Assembly: GCF_032854445.1 (NCBI RefSeq)
Contig: NC_088295.1
Location: 7,566,501 to 7,630,500, forward strand
Reading direction: 5' to 3'
Origin: Liolophura sinensis
Taxonomy: Eukaryota > Mollusca > Polyplacophora > Chitonida > Chitonidae
Length of the DNA: 64,000 bases
Of this stretch, positions 46,144 to 57,960 are shown one piece after another; positions within the stretch are counted from its first letter, which is position 1, and the number at the start of each line of letters is the position of its first letter. Below the pieces are notes generated by a model. It had not been told where the DNA came from, did not search any database, and worked only from the letters and a program-made list of their open reading frames with translations. The position numbers were made by a program, and so were the translations under genes.

Positions 46144-46341
46144 GCGGTCGCTGTGAGTTCAAGTCCAGCTCGTGCTGTCTTCCTCTTCAGCCGTAAGCGG
46201 GAAGGTCTGCCAGCAACCTGCGGAAGGTTGTGGGTTTCCGCCTTGCTCTGCCCGGTTTTCTCCCACCATAATGCTGGCCGCCGTCGTATAAGTGAAATAT
46301 TCTTGAGTACGGCATAAAACACTAATCAAATAAATAAACAA
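46144..46341 (+). mobile_element. SINE, conserved-centre family, with perfect 13-bp TSD
   Basis: It begins within the tRNA-like head (GGTCGCTGTGAGTTCAAGTC, containing the B box), continues through GGAAGGTCTGCCAGCAACCT and GCTGGCCGCCGTCGTATAAG, and ends in ATAAATAAACAA. The flanks ATATAGCATCTGT (46131-46143 and 46342-46354) are identical. The 5' end is truncated inside the head. Confidence 0.93.
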
Positions 46342-46489
46342 ATATAGCATCTGTATATGCGCCGCGTTTTTTTTTTTCAGGACTCTGTTTTCCCAAGACC
46401 CTAGAAAAGTTTCTGCTGCCAACAGTTTTGATACAGGCTTTGATAATCTCTTTGGGTTTCCAGTTACGTCCTGGATAAAGGTTCATCTC

Positions 46490-47030
46490 AGCACCTTCTG
46501 CCTGAATAGCTAAATGTAAGAAATGGCAATAGATTGAATGCGCAACTCAGTACTTTCTGCCTAAAAAGCTAAATGTAAGAAATGGCAATAGATTGAATGC
46601 ACAACTCAGTGCTTTCTGCCTGAAAAGCTAAATGTAAGAAATGGCAATAGATTGAATGCGCAACTCAGTGCTTTCTGCCTAAAAAGCTAAATGTCAGAAA
46701 TGACAATAGACTGAATGCACAACTCACTACTTTCTGCCTAAAAAGCTAAATGTAAGAAATGGCAATAGATTGAATGCACAACTCAGTACTATCTGCCTGA
46801 AAAGCTAAATGTAAGAAATGGCAATAGATTAAATGCACAACTCAGCACCTTCTGCCTGAAAAACTAAATCTAAGAAATGGCAATAGATTGAATGCACAAC
46901 TCAGCACCTTCTGCCTGAAAAGCTAAATGTAAGAAATGGATATAGATTGAATGCACAACTTAGTACTTTCTGCCTGAAAAGCTAAATGTAAAAAATGGTA
47001 ATAGACTGAATACACATCTCGATAATTATT
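46490..47030. repeat. 59-bp minisatellite, about 9 copies
   Basis: The unit contains TTTCTGCCTGAAAAGCTAAA, TGTAAGAAATGGCAATAGAT and TGAATGCACAACTCAG. For example, copies start at 46545 and 46604. The last copies (46980-47040) are decayed. Confidence 0.93.
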
Positions 47031-47040
47031 GCTTAAAATC

Positions 47041-48590
47041 TAAATGCATAAAAAACCAAACGATTAACATCAATACTTGTTTTTATGCTGCTGTGGAAGA
47101 GTCCGATGGCGTTTTAACTCCGCATTATCCGAGTACTTTTTATTGCGTGCTGTTCAGGATGGCGCCGCCTATGTAACGGTCTAACCCACTGCTGCAGTAA
47201 ATCATAATGTACCTTACCAGCCTAGGATGATCAACAAGAAAACACATTAAGCCTGTTCATCCATGTAGTCAGTTACCCCATTATACGACCCTTAAGTAAT
47301 GTGATACGGGTAATGAAAATAAATTCGGGTACTAAATACTGGTACTCTGTATCTGTTCAACGGAACGTTATGAATGCGTTATGAATGCCCTCCCATTGAT
47401 GTAAAATCGCTTTCAGATTTATTGCGCTTGCTAAGGCAACATTACCAAGCCATATTAGGATGTAAAACTGAATACCACCGTGTAAGTTAAATGTTCTTGA
47501 GTACGACGTTAATCCCCAAAGGAATAAATAAACAAATACAATAAAGATGAATGGTGTTGTCGACCAAGGATGGCTTTAGTTGTGAGGAGAGGCTTCATAT
47601 CAGCGCTTGACAGCTCATTATTACAGCATTTCACGTGATGTCCCTTTCGCACACGCCCAGCCGTCTATATGTAGCGCCTGTATACAGTAGCTGTGTCTGT
47701 CTGCTGTACAGGAGCTGTATGAGATTCCAGTAGAAGGGCTGCATCTGCGGACAATATCAACCAGACGATCCGGTGTTTACATAGTCCTTATCGGATTGAC
47801 CTTCCAGACTTGTCAGTTTTCATCAATGAACACATAAAATACAAGTATAAATATATTTATCGACTGACTCAGCACTACGTCAGGTAAATAGTACTAATTG
47901 AGACCAGCAATCACCCCCTCCACCCCCCTCTCCGAACTCACCCCAAAGCTACTGGTCTCCTTATGATACAGTTGCTTGTAGGGGGAAATTCCACAAAAGG
48001 AAGGAAAAGAGTGATGGTGAATATGATATATTATAACTATTTATGGAAATAATAGAAGCACAATATAATTCTTTTGTTTGTTCGACGTTATTGGCATATA
48101 TAACCCCTATAACAGACACAGTTTTTGTATACATACACAACTAAAGCCAATGAATTAATTACACATACGCTCTGCCGCGAAGCTGTTTTAATTCCATCCC
48201 TATCACTAATCTTTTCATGCCCGCAGGTTATTTCTTCATCTCAGTCAGGGCAGAAATACTGGCGACAAATATGTGTTTTCTATGAATTTCAAGTCTTGTA
48301 ATACTGGCTTTGCAGTCGTTAGAATTTTATGAACGTAATGCCAGCGTAGAAGGACAAGCTCCAAGCTGTTAACTGTAATAAAAAGATAATTGTCATAAAA
48401 ATCAATTTCCCTTTCGTTATCAGCCGCAGTTAACCTGAGATTTCATTTTTTCGGGGAGAGACAGAAGTGGGGAATATGCATGTTGTCATTATGCTGTATG
48501 TAAGTCCTGCCACAGAATACAGACCTTCCTGTCTCTTCACATCCTCTATACTAGCTAAATGACGCAATGTATGTCGACTCCGAAGTCATT
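47041..48590. other. no gene; one SINE tail fragment
   Basis: At about 47470-47530 GTAAGTTAAATGTTCTTGAG, TACGACGTTAATCCCC and AATAAATAAACAAATA form a SINE tail that mixes features of the two families. Otherwise nothing is recognised. Confidence 0.5.
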
Positions 48591-48594
48591 GCAC

Positions 48595-49525
48595 TGCAGA
48601 CACAAGAAAGTCGCTGAATAACGCACCCGTCTTATACAGTTGTGACAGCATAGAAAACAACAGTGGCTGAATCACGCAACCGTCGCATACAGTTGTAACG
48701 GCAAAGAAAATAACTGTCGCTGATTCACACAACTGTGTCATACAGCCGTAATAACAGAAAGTGAATCACACGACCGTGGCTTACAGTCGTTTCAGCAAAG
48801 GAGGTAACAGCGGCTGAATCGCGTGGCAATCAAATAAGTCGTAACACAGCGTCTGAATCACGCATCTGTGACTTACAGCCATTACAATGAAGGCGATAAC
48901 AGCGGTTGAATCACGCACCCTCCAGTACAAGGTAACAGCTCAGTCGATAACAGTGATAAATGACATGTTACGCAACATATAACAGTGGCTAAATGGCGTA
49001 CCCATCAAATACAGCCGTAACAGATCAGAAAAATACGGAATTACGCCGGCGTCGGCTACAGGCGTAACAGCGCACAAGATAACAGCAGCAGACAACAGTG
49101 TTTGATTCACGCAGAATATGGTCGTAGTAGAACAGGAGATAACAGTGCTGAATCGCACAGGTGTCGGATACATCCATAAGAGCGGCTAAACAAATGTACC
49201 AATCGAGTAAAACCTACAGATGAGAAATTAAAGTACGCCTTCGTCGGCTATGGCCGTAACAGCGCATGAGATAACAGCGCAGCAGACAGCGGCGGTTGAA
49301 TCACGCAGAACACAGGCGTAACAGCACAGGAAATAACAGTGGCTGAATTACACAGCCATCGAGTACGCCTAACAGCGGCTGAAGCATGTGCCAGTCGAAC
49401 ATGCCGTTACAGAAAAATACAACGTCTACTCTGAATCACGCCACTGTCAGTCACAGCTGATACAGCACAGGATAAAACAACGTTTGAATCACGCGTCCGT
49501 TGAATACAGTCGTAGCAGGGCAGGG
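48595..49525. repeat. degenerate 53-bp tandem repeat, about 16 copies
   Basis: The motif GGCTGAATCACGCAACCGTC plus TACAGTTGTAACGGCA recurs about every 53 bp (for example 48613, 48667, 48720) with many substitutions and indels. It is an old array; frames such as 49173-48940 (-) are products of it. Confidence 0.82.
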
Positions 49526-49526
49526 A

Positions 49527-49640
49527 ATTTCACCCCCCCTCCCCCAACCCAACCCACCCCAACCCCCCAACCACCCATACCCCCCAACCCCCTCCCACCA
49601 AACCAAACCCACCCCCCAACCCCACCCCCACCTTGCAAAC
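49527..49640. repeat. C-rich tract, G-quadruplex potential on the - strand
   Basis: About 110 bp built from CCCC/CCAACC blocks, so the - strand carries many runs of four to seven Gs separated by TT, GT or AT (TTGGGG-like). It directly follows the last copy of the 53-bp array. Confidence 0.85.
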
Positions 49641-50765
49641 GAATCTGGTCAAGGGACATACTCCTTACAGCGCATGAGCCACTCTCTTCCTTTCGCTTTA
49701 CATCACTGCCACTAGTATCAAATTTTTAACAGAAATCTTGAACAACGCCGAGGTCACTGGGATCATCGTGATGAGGCAGGGAATGAAGTAAGAAAATGAT
49801 TCTCTTTATCCAGAGTATGTACAACATGATTCTAACCCAGACCTGAAACAATTTTATTGATGAATGTTGATTAAATAGTTCCGCGGGAGGAGACAAGTGA
49901 TGAGACTAAGCCAAAGCAGGCCTACCTGCGTCTCGCAGGATCCAAAGATCAAGCTTGTCTATTGGTGGCAGTGATCTAAAGAGAAAGGTAAAGAGCCACG
50001 CATACTCTATAATGAGTATGGTCTAGAGGGTGTACAGTGGGAAACAGTTTCGGTACTAACTCTCTTAATTATATTAAAGTGCAAACGAATTGTAAATATA
50101 CCCAATTCTTTCACTCTTATGTAAAATAAATGTTTATTATACGTGCAGTACATAGGTAGCTGTACCATACTTTTCCACATATATGTGTATACACATGCGG
50201 CTCCTGGAATACCACGGTATTACCGCTATCAACACTACAGAAAACAGCCGGCCATTTGTGTAATAAACGACAAAAAATTTCGAAATATTGATGTGAAATG
50301 TCCTTTGGAATTATAATGTCATGGGCTGGCTATAGAGTAAATGATATGGTGCCATCTGTGATGTAATGTTGAGTAGGAGGCGCTTGTATAGGGCCTACCC
50401 TGTGACATCCCTAGAGTTATTTCCTACCCTGGCTTGCTTACCTTTTTCAGTATCGTGTAAGATCTTATACAACATCGTTTATAATTTAACACTAAAAATT
50501 TATGGAAAACAAGTTGATGGAGAAAATCAGCCAGCTAGAGAAATCTCGCTCGTGCGCGGCTAATAAACATGCCATGTGGTGGGCGGAGAGCATCTCTGCC
50601 AGCCGGTCTATTACCAGAAGCTTTATCGAAGATGACCTGTGTGAAAAACCATGACCTTTAATTGGCAAACCCTGCGGCAATATTGCCTTATCATACATCA
50701 TCTGCTGAAAAAGTTCATTTGCAGTTCATATGAGTAAGCTTCAAGTTGATTTACTCTGCCACTCT
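49641..50765. other. no gene or repeat recognised
   Basis: Intergenic sequence up to the start of the 24-bp array. Confidence 0.5.
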
Positions 50766-50769
50766 CCTG

Positions 50770-53735
50770 AAATCCCATCACTGGCAAACCTTACCCCATG
50801 TGCATGGCAAACCTTACCCCATGTGCATTGGCAAGCCTTACTCCATGTGCATTGGCAAACTTTACAACATGTGCATAGGCAAACCTTACCCCATGTGCAT
50901 GGCAAACCTTACTCCATGTGCATTGGCAAACCTTACCCCATGTGTACTGGCAAACTTTACCCCATGTGCATAGGCAAACCTTACCCCATGTGCATTGGCA
51001 AATCTTAACCCATGTGCATTGGTAAACCTTACCCCATGTGCATTGGCAAACCTTACCCCATGTGCACTGGCAAAACTTACCCCATGTGCACTGGCAAACC
51101 TTACCCCATGTGCATTGGCAAACCTTACCCCATGTGCATCGGCAAACCTTACCCCATGTGCATTGGCAAACCTTACCCCATGTGCATAGGCAAACCTTAC
51201 CCCATGTGCATTGGCAAACCTTACCCCATGTGCATAGGCAAACCTTACCCCATGTGCATTGGCAAACCTTACCCCAAGTGCATTGGCATACCTTACCCCA
51301 TATGCATAGGCAAACCTTATCCCATGTGCATAGGCAAACCTTACCCCATGTGCACTGGCAAACCTTACCTCATATGCATTGGCAAACCTTACCCCATGTG
51401 CACTGGCAAACCTTACCTCATATGCATTGGCAAACCTTACCCCATGTGCATTGGCAAACCTTACCCCATGTGCATAGGCGAACCTTACCCCATGTGCATT
51501 GTCAAACCTTACCCCATGTACATTGGCAAACCTTACCCCATGTGCATTGGTAAGCCTTACCCCATGTACATTGGCAAACTTTACCCCATATGCATTGGCA
51601 AACCTTACCCCATGTACATTGGCAAACCTTACCCCATGTACATTGGCAAACCTTACCCCATGTGCATTGGCAAACCTTACCCCATGTGCATTGGCATACC
51701 TTACCCCATGTGCATAGGCAAACCTTACCCCATGTGCATTGGCAAACCTTACCCCATGTGCACTGGCAAACCTTACCCCATGTGTATAGGCAAACCTTAC
51801 CCCATGTGCACTGGCAAACCTTACCCCATGTACATTGGCAAACCTTATCCCATGTGCATTGGCAAACCTTACCCCATGTGCATAGGCGAACCTTACCCCA
51901 TGTGCATAGGCAAACCTTACCCCATGTGCACTGGCAAACCTTACCTCATATGCATTGGCAAACCTTACCCCATGTGCACTGGCAAACCTTACCTCATATG
52001 CATTGGCAAACCTTACCCCATGTGCATTGTCAAAACTTACCCCATGTGCATAGGCGAACCTTACCCCATGTGCATTGTCAAACCTTACCCCATGTACATT
52101 GGCAAACCTTACCCCATGTGCATTGGTAAGCCTTACCCCATGTACATTGGCAAACTTTACCCCATGTGCACTGGCAAACCTTACCCCATGTGTATAGGCA
52201 AACCTTACCCCATGTGCACTGGCAAACCTTACCCCATGTACATTGGCAAACCTTACCCCATGTGCATTGGCAAACCTTACCCCATGTGCATAGGCGAACC
52301 TTACTCCATGTGCATTGTCAAACCTTACCCCATGTACATTGGCAAACCTTACCCCATGTGCATTGGTAAGCCTTACCCCATGTACATTGGCAAACTTTAC
52401 CCCATATGCATTGGCAAACCTTACCCCATGTACATTGGCAAACCTTACCCCATGTACATTGGCAAACCTTACCCCATGTGCATTGGCAAACCTTACCCCA
52501 AGTGCATTGGCATACCTTACCCCATGTGCATAGGCAAACCTTACCCCATGTGCATAGGCAAACCTTACCCCATGTGCACTGGCAAACCTTACCCCATGTG
52601 TATAGGCAAACCTTACCCCATGTGCACTGGCAAACCTTACCCCATGTGCACTGGCAAACCTTACCCCATGTGCACTGGCAAACCTTACCCCATGTACATT
52701 GGCAAACCTTACCCCATGTGCATTGGCAAACCTTACCCCATGTGCATTGGCAAACCTTACCCCATGTGCATAGGCGAACCTTACCCCATGTGCATAGGCA
52801 AACCTTACCCCATGTGCACTGGCAAACCTTACCTCATATGCATTGGCAAACCTTACCCCATGTGCACTGGCAAACCTTACCTCATATGCATTGGCAAACC
52901 TTACCCCATGTGCATTGTCAAACCTTACCCCATGTGCATAGGCGAACCTTACCCCATGTGCATTGGCAAACTTTACCCCATATGCATTGGCAAACCTTAC
53001 CCCATGTACATTGGCAAACCTTACCCCATGTACATTGGCAAACCTTACCCCATGTGCATTGGCAAACCTTACCCCAAGTGCATTGGCATACCTTACCCCA
53101 TGTGCATAGGCAAACCTTACCCCATGTGCACTGGCATACCTTACCCCATGTGCATAGGCAAACCTTACCCCATGTGCACTGGCAAACCTTACCCCATGTG
53201 CACTGGCAAACCTTACCCCATGTGCATTGGCAAACCTTACCCCATGTGCACTGGCAAACCTTACCCCATGTGCACTGGCAAACCTTACCCCATGTGCACT
53301 GGCAAACCTTACCCCATGTGCATTGGCAAACCTTACCCCATGTGCATTGGCAAACCTTACCCCATGTGCACTGGCAAACCTTACTCCATGTGCACTGGCA
53401 AACCTTACCCCGTGTGCATCGGCAAACCTTACCCCATGTGCATAGGCAAAACTTACCCCATGTGCACTGGCAAACCTTACCCCATGTGCACTGGCAAACC
53501 TTACCCCATGTGCATTGGCAAACCTTACCCCATGTGCACTGGCAAACCTTACCCCATGTGCACTGGCAAACCTTACCCCATGTGCACTGGCAAACCTTAC
53601 CCCATGTGCATTGGCAAACCTTACCCCATGTGCATTGGCAAACCTTACCCCATGTGCACTGGCAAACCTTACTCCATGTGCACTGGCAAACCTTACCCCG
53701 TGTGCATCGGCAAACCTTACCCCATGTGCATTTCA
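50770..53735. repeat. 24-bp satellite array, about 123 copies, open in multiple frames
   Basis: The 24-bp unit contains GGCAAACCTTACCCCATGTG followed by CATT, CACT, CATA or TACA. All three + frames are open over long stretches: 946 codons in the GKPYPMCI frame, 51012-53852, ending in unique sequence, and also the QTLPHVHW and ANLTPCAL frames. One - frame is open for 272 codons. Higher-order structure is visible: the AGGCGAACC variant recurs at 51476, 52052 and 52292 (24 and 10 units apart), and a TTACTCC...CCCCGTGTGCATCGG block at about 53382 recurs about 288 bp (12 units) later. I treat it as a non-coding satellite. Confidence 0.96.
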
Positions 53736-53869
53736 CTCATTTTACAGTCGTTCATGAACTTCATTTTGTTTTGCATGACCTTTAGGTTGATGGTTTGTAA
53801 GTACATCTTTTATATGTCTTCTGACAAAGAAATCGCAATGGTTCTTGTGTAATTTCTAAACAATTTCTG

Positions 53870-54720
53870 CCCTACTCGTGAGGTAGCTTGTGTTACGGCA
53901 TGGTTTATGTTATATCGTGACTTATTGTGAGAGGTGTGTTATGCCGTGTCGTGAATTAAAGATATATGTGTTAGGCTGTGTTGTGACTAATTGTGAGATT
54001 TGTGCTATGCTTTGACGTGAGTCATTGCGAGATGCGTGTTATGCCGTGTCGTGAGTTTGTGAGGCGTGTGTTATGCTTTGTCGAGACTCATTGTGAGACG
54101 TGTGGTATTCTTTGACGTAAGTTATTGTGAGACTCGTGTTAGGCTTTGACATGTCATTGTAAGATGCGTTTTATGCCGTGTGTTGAGTTTGTTGTGACTC
54201 ATTGTGAGACCTGTGTTATTCTTTGGCGTGAGTCATTGCGATATGTGTGTTATACCGTGTCGAGAGTTTGAGAGATATGTGCTATGCTTTCTTGGGACTC
54301 ATTATTAGACGTCTGTTATGCCGTGTATTGAGTTTGTGAGACGTGTGTTATGCTGTTGTGCATCATTGGGAGACGTGTGTTACGCTGTTGTGCATCACTG
54401 GGAGATGTGTGTTATGTTTTAACCTGAGTCATTGTGATGTGCGTGTTATACTTTGTTGTGTATCATAGCTAGATGTGTGTTATGCCGTGTCGTGAGTCAG
54501 TGTGCTATGCCTTGACGTAAGTCATGGTGATATGTTTGTGTCGCGAGTCATTGTGATGTGCGTGTTATGCTTTGTTGTGACTCATTGTGGGACGTATGTT
54601 ATATGCTTTCTTGTGAGTCATTTTGAGATGTTTGTTATTCCTTGTCGTCAATCATTGCGAGATGTGTGTGATGTTCTGTCGTCGTTGTAAGTTCTGCTTT
54701 GTCGTGCGGAATTGTGACTT
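53870..54720. repeat. degenerate repeat of about 40-50 bp, GTGTTATGCCGTGTCGTGAG type
   Basis: The motif GTGTGTTATGC(C/T)(G/T)TG(T/A)CGTGAGTCATTG recurs about 18 times at variable spacing. It starts about 130 bp beyond the end of the 24-bp array. It is diverged and irregular. Confidence 0.75.
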
Positions 54721-54939
54721 GTGTTTCGCCCTGTGCTTAGCTTTTGTGGAATATGTTCCACATGCTGCAATGTGAGTTTCTGTGAAATTTGTGTTGTCAG
54801 CTATGTGATGTGTTGGCTAGGCTTTGTCGTGAGGAAGATTTGTACGTCACTTGGCTATTTTCCCAACATCGACCTGTCAAGTAAATTCGGCTCTCTAGGC
54901 TGTCATACCAGGCGTAATTTTGCGCATTAGTCTCATTCA

Positions 54940-55214
54940 TATGTACATAAATCACAAGGCTGTTAGCGGGGTAAACCAGAAAATTCCGCCAACATTGCGT
55001 ACAATTCGGATTTATCTATTTTTGTCGTGTTTGAGCAAAACAACCGATGTCCTTGAGACAGATGTAGGGTTAGAGTTACACGTCGAGGGTTCGGTGTTTT
55101 CCGGAACCAAAGCTAGTGAGGTTGTGAGAAGACGGCGGAGGCAGAGACCGCATGACTTCTTTGACGTACTGCAGCATCCTGTCGTCTTAACGTCAGCTTC
55201 TATCCAATATCAAG
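54940..55214 (+). other. possible exon with Arg-rich stretch
   Basis: A frame open from 54920 to 55288 includes LETDVGLELHVEGSVFSG, then TKASEVVRRRRRQRPHDF and FDVLQHPVVLTSASIQYQ before a donor-like GTAAAC at 55215. Charge-rich composition and a possible basic cleavage or nuclear signal are coding-like, but no family is recognised and no upstream exon is linked to it. Confidence 0.25.
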
Positions 55215-55539
55215 TAAACAAACTATTTCCAGCTTTTTCTCTTAAGCTCATATGTCCTATAGCTTATTCAATGAAGGCGTTGCCATAGTGATCTGAAAGT
55301 GTGCTTAATTTCACCATGGTTATGGCTGATATATTGGAATAAAGAAACAGGGTATCACAGGACAGGGTGCCTTCCCTGGTTCAAACGGGTAAAACACTGA
55401 CTTGTTTAGATGGTCCATACACAAATCGGGTTACAACTCATATGCAGCTTTCGCTGTGTCGGCTGCGGCCTTAAGCCAGGCAATCGATCATGTACCTGGC
55501 AAAGGATGATGGTTTATTACGGGCACTCCTGTTTACCAT

Positions 55540-55612
55540 GACTCATAAGCTTCATCACCTTCAAAGTTTTGAGTATGGTGCTAAAAACGAATCAAGTAAA
55601 AGTAAATAAACA
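55540..55612 (+). mobile_element. very decayed SINE tail
   Basis: TTTTGAGTATGGTGCTAAAA followed by AATCAAGTAAAAGTAAATAA resembles the tail CTTGAGTACGGCGTAAAAC...AATAAATAAA of the conserved-centre SINE. Weak match. Confidence 0.35.
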
Positions 55613-56185
55613 CTGTCATGTCATACCAGAAGGCTAGTACAAGGCTAGATGTGCTCATTGTTTCTGTCAAGCCATACCAACAAGGTAACACAGAAGCACC
55701 TGTGGCATGTAATGTGACGATGTGCTCAGTGTTTCTGTCACGCCATACCAACGGGATAATACAGGAGCGCGTGTGGCATGTAATGTGACGATGTGCTCAT
55801 TGTTTGTGGTCACGCCATACCAACGGGATAATACAGGAGCGCGTGTGGCATGTAATGTGACGATGTGCTCAGTGTTTGTGTCACGCCATACCAACGCGAT
55901 AATACAGGAGCGCGTGTGGCATGTAATGTGACGATGTGCTCAGTGTTTCTGTCACGCCATAACAGCAAGGTAAAACAGGAACGTGTGTGGTATGTAATGT
56001 GACGATGAGCTCAGTGTTTTAGTTGTGCCATACGAGCAGGGTAATACATGAGCTCGTGTAACATGTAATATGATAATGTGCCCAGTGTTTCTGTCACGAC
56101 ATACATGTACTAGCAAGGTAATACAGGAGAGCGTGTAGCATGTGATGTGACAACCTACCCATTGTTTCTGGAATATCGTACTAAC
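55610..56185. repeat. 71-bp minisatellite, about 8 copies
   Basis: The unit contains GTGTGGCATGTAATGTGACG, ATGTGCTCAGTGTTTCTGTC and ACGCCATACCAACGGGATAA. Copies are at 55771, 55843 and 55914 (71-72 bp apart), with diverged margins. Confidence 0.9.
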
Positions 56186-56560
56186 ATGCTAAGCAGACAT
56201 GCCACACCTCAACTTGTGCTTTAGATGCAAGGTTCGATTTGAGTTTCATCCAGTATCGTGAATGAACAAAGCATGGCCTGGGAGGAAATAAGCCAGCCTC
56301 TGGCTGGGCTGGCTGTATAAGCCATGGATCAAAGTGTCAGGCTGCGGTGGGCTTTCCATCTATTACACGTCCTCAAACAGGACGGAAAATAAATAATCGG
56401 CTGGACAGGCCTAAGGGAAAATTAAAATTTGTGAATAAAAGCGAAAGTAAATGAGACTGCGCTAAATATTTAGATTCAACCAGTATGATAAAAGGGGGCT
56501 AACATTCTTTTAAATGTTTTTTGCTTTTGTCTGAAAGCTGTTATGAAATCCACCTAATAT
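56186..56560. other. no gene or repeat recognised
   Basis: Spacer between two arrays. A duplicated GCCAGCCTCTGGCTGGGCTG patch near 56293 is a local GC-rich palindrome. Confidence 0.5.
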
Positions 56561-56564
56561 CTAT

Positions 56565-57250
56565 AGTTCGGCTCAGTGGAGAAGTCACCTAATCATGTCT
56601 CTAGATGGACAGGTGCATTGAAAAAATGACAAATTATGTCTATATTGGTCGACTTAGGGGGAGAAAAGAAGTCTACCCAGTATAGACATTGCCGAATCTT
56701 GTCTCTATATTTCGGGTCAGTGAAAAAAATGACCCAATCATATCCGTATGTCAGCTCAGTGTAAACATTGTCTAGTCATGTCTCTATACATGTCGGCTCA
56801 GTGGAGAAATTGTGGGGTCATTTCTGTACATATCGGCTCTTTGGAAATACTGCCGAATGTCACCAATTGCCGAATCATGTCTCTGTGAACTAGCTCAGTT
56901 GAGAAATTGTCGAGTCAAGCATCTATAGATCGGCTCAGAGTAGACATTGCTGAAACATGTCTATGTCTATCGGCCCGGAGGAAGCAGTGTCGAATCATGT
57001 CTCTACAGATCGATCCAGAGGCCACATTGCCGAATCATGCCTCTGCCGATCGACTCAGAGGAGACACTGGTGAATCATGTCTCTGCCGATCGGCTCAAAA
57101 TACACATTGCCGAATCATGTCTCTACAGATCGATCCAGAGGCCACATTGGCGAATCATGTCTCTGCCGATCGACTCAGAGAAGGCATTGCCGAATCATGT
57201 CTCTGCCGTACGGCTCAAAATACACATTGCCGAATCATGTCTCTGCTCGT
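56565..57250. repeat. 40-bp minisatellite with 120-bp higher-order repeat
   Basis: The unit contains CCGAATCATGTCTCTGCCGA and TCGGCTCAGAGGAGACATTG. The left half (to about 56900) is diverged. In the right half three variant units form a 120-bp block (CTCTACAGATCGATCCAGAG at 57000 and 57120). Three units make 40 codons, hence the long frames at 56907-57365. Confidence 0.9.
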
Positions 57251-57429
57251 CCGATGTCTCTTTTTTCTTGCAGTCTGGTCCAGCAGTTTCTCTGTGTTAA
57301 TTAAAAACTGTTTCGGCAGTTTGTTCGTGGAATTGGTGGTAGTAATTTGCTCGTCTTACATTTAGTTGGATTTCCTAGTGCCTTCCTGGTCAGTATCATC
57401 GACGTTATCTGATGGCTGACCACAAAACA

Positions 57430-57960
57430 GACATGTTATCGTAGGACCTGCTGTAACTACCGAATACAACTTTGTAAGTGTATTAGTGTAAGTAGGGCTC
57501 TTATTGCTGAACACGCATACACTAAACATGGGTACTGTACGACGTGCTCTAACTATAGCACAAACATTATTACTGTAAGTATTTCTTTATTTGATTGGTT
57601 TTTTACGAATACATCACGAGCATTATTACTGTAAGGAATTCTCTTATTGTTGAACACAACAACACATGTACACTGGACATTGTTACCATAGGAAGTGGTC
57701 TAACTGCCGAATGCATCACGAGCATTATCACTGTAAGGAATGCTCTTATTGTTGAACACAACAACACATGTACACTGGACATTGTTACCGTAGGACGTGG
57801 TCTAACTGCCGAATACATCACGAGCATTATTACTGTAAGGAATGTTGGACACGGCAACACGTGCACACTGGACATTGTTACCGTAGGACGTGCTCTAACT
57901 ATAGTATACAACACAAACATTATTACTGTAACGAGCCTTCTTATTGCTGAGGGATCGTAA
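57430..57960. repeat. 102-bp tandem repeat, about 4-5 copies, with a SINE scrap inside
   Basis: The unit contains ATCACGAGCATTATTACTGT, AAGGAATGCTCTTATTGTTG, AACACATGTACACTGGACAT and TGTTACCGTAGGACGTGGTC. Copies start at about 57612, 57714 and 57816; more diverged copies lie to the left (57430-57575). At 57583-57607 a scrap reading TTTATTTGATTGGTTTTTTACG, a reverse SINE tail, interrupts the array. Confidence 0.88.

Noticed and set aside
46110-46422. two minus-strand frames of 70 and 87 codons
   Set aside because: They are translations of the SINE at 46144-46341.
51012-53852. 946-codon open frame as a giant repetitive protein gene
   Set aside because: All + frames and one - frame are open because the 24-bp unit is a multiple of three without stops. 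There is no signal peptide, no flanking exon, and the C-terminal unique part is ordinary intergenic sequence.
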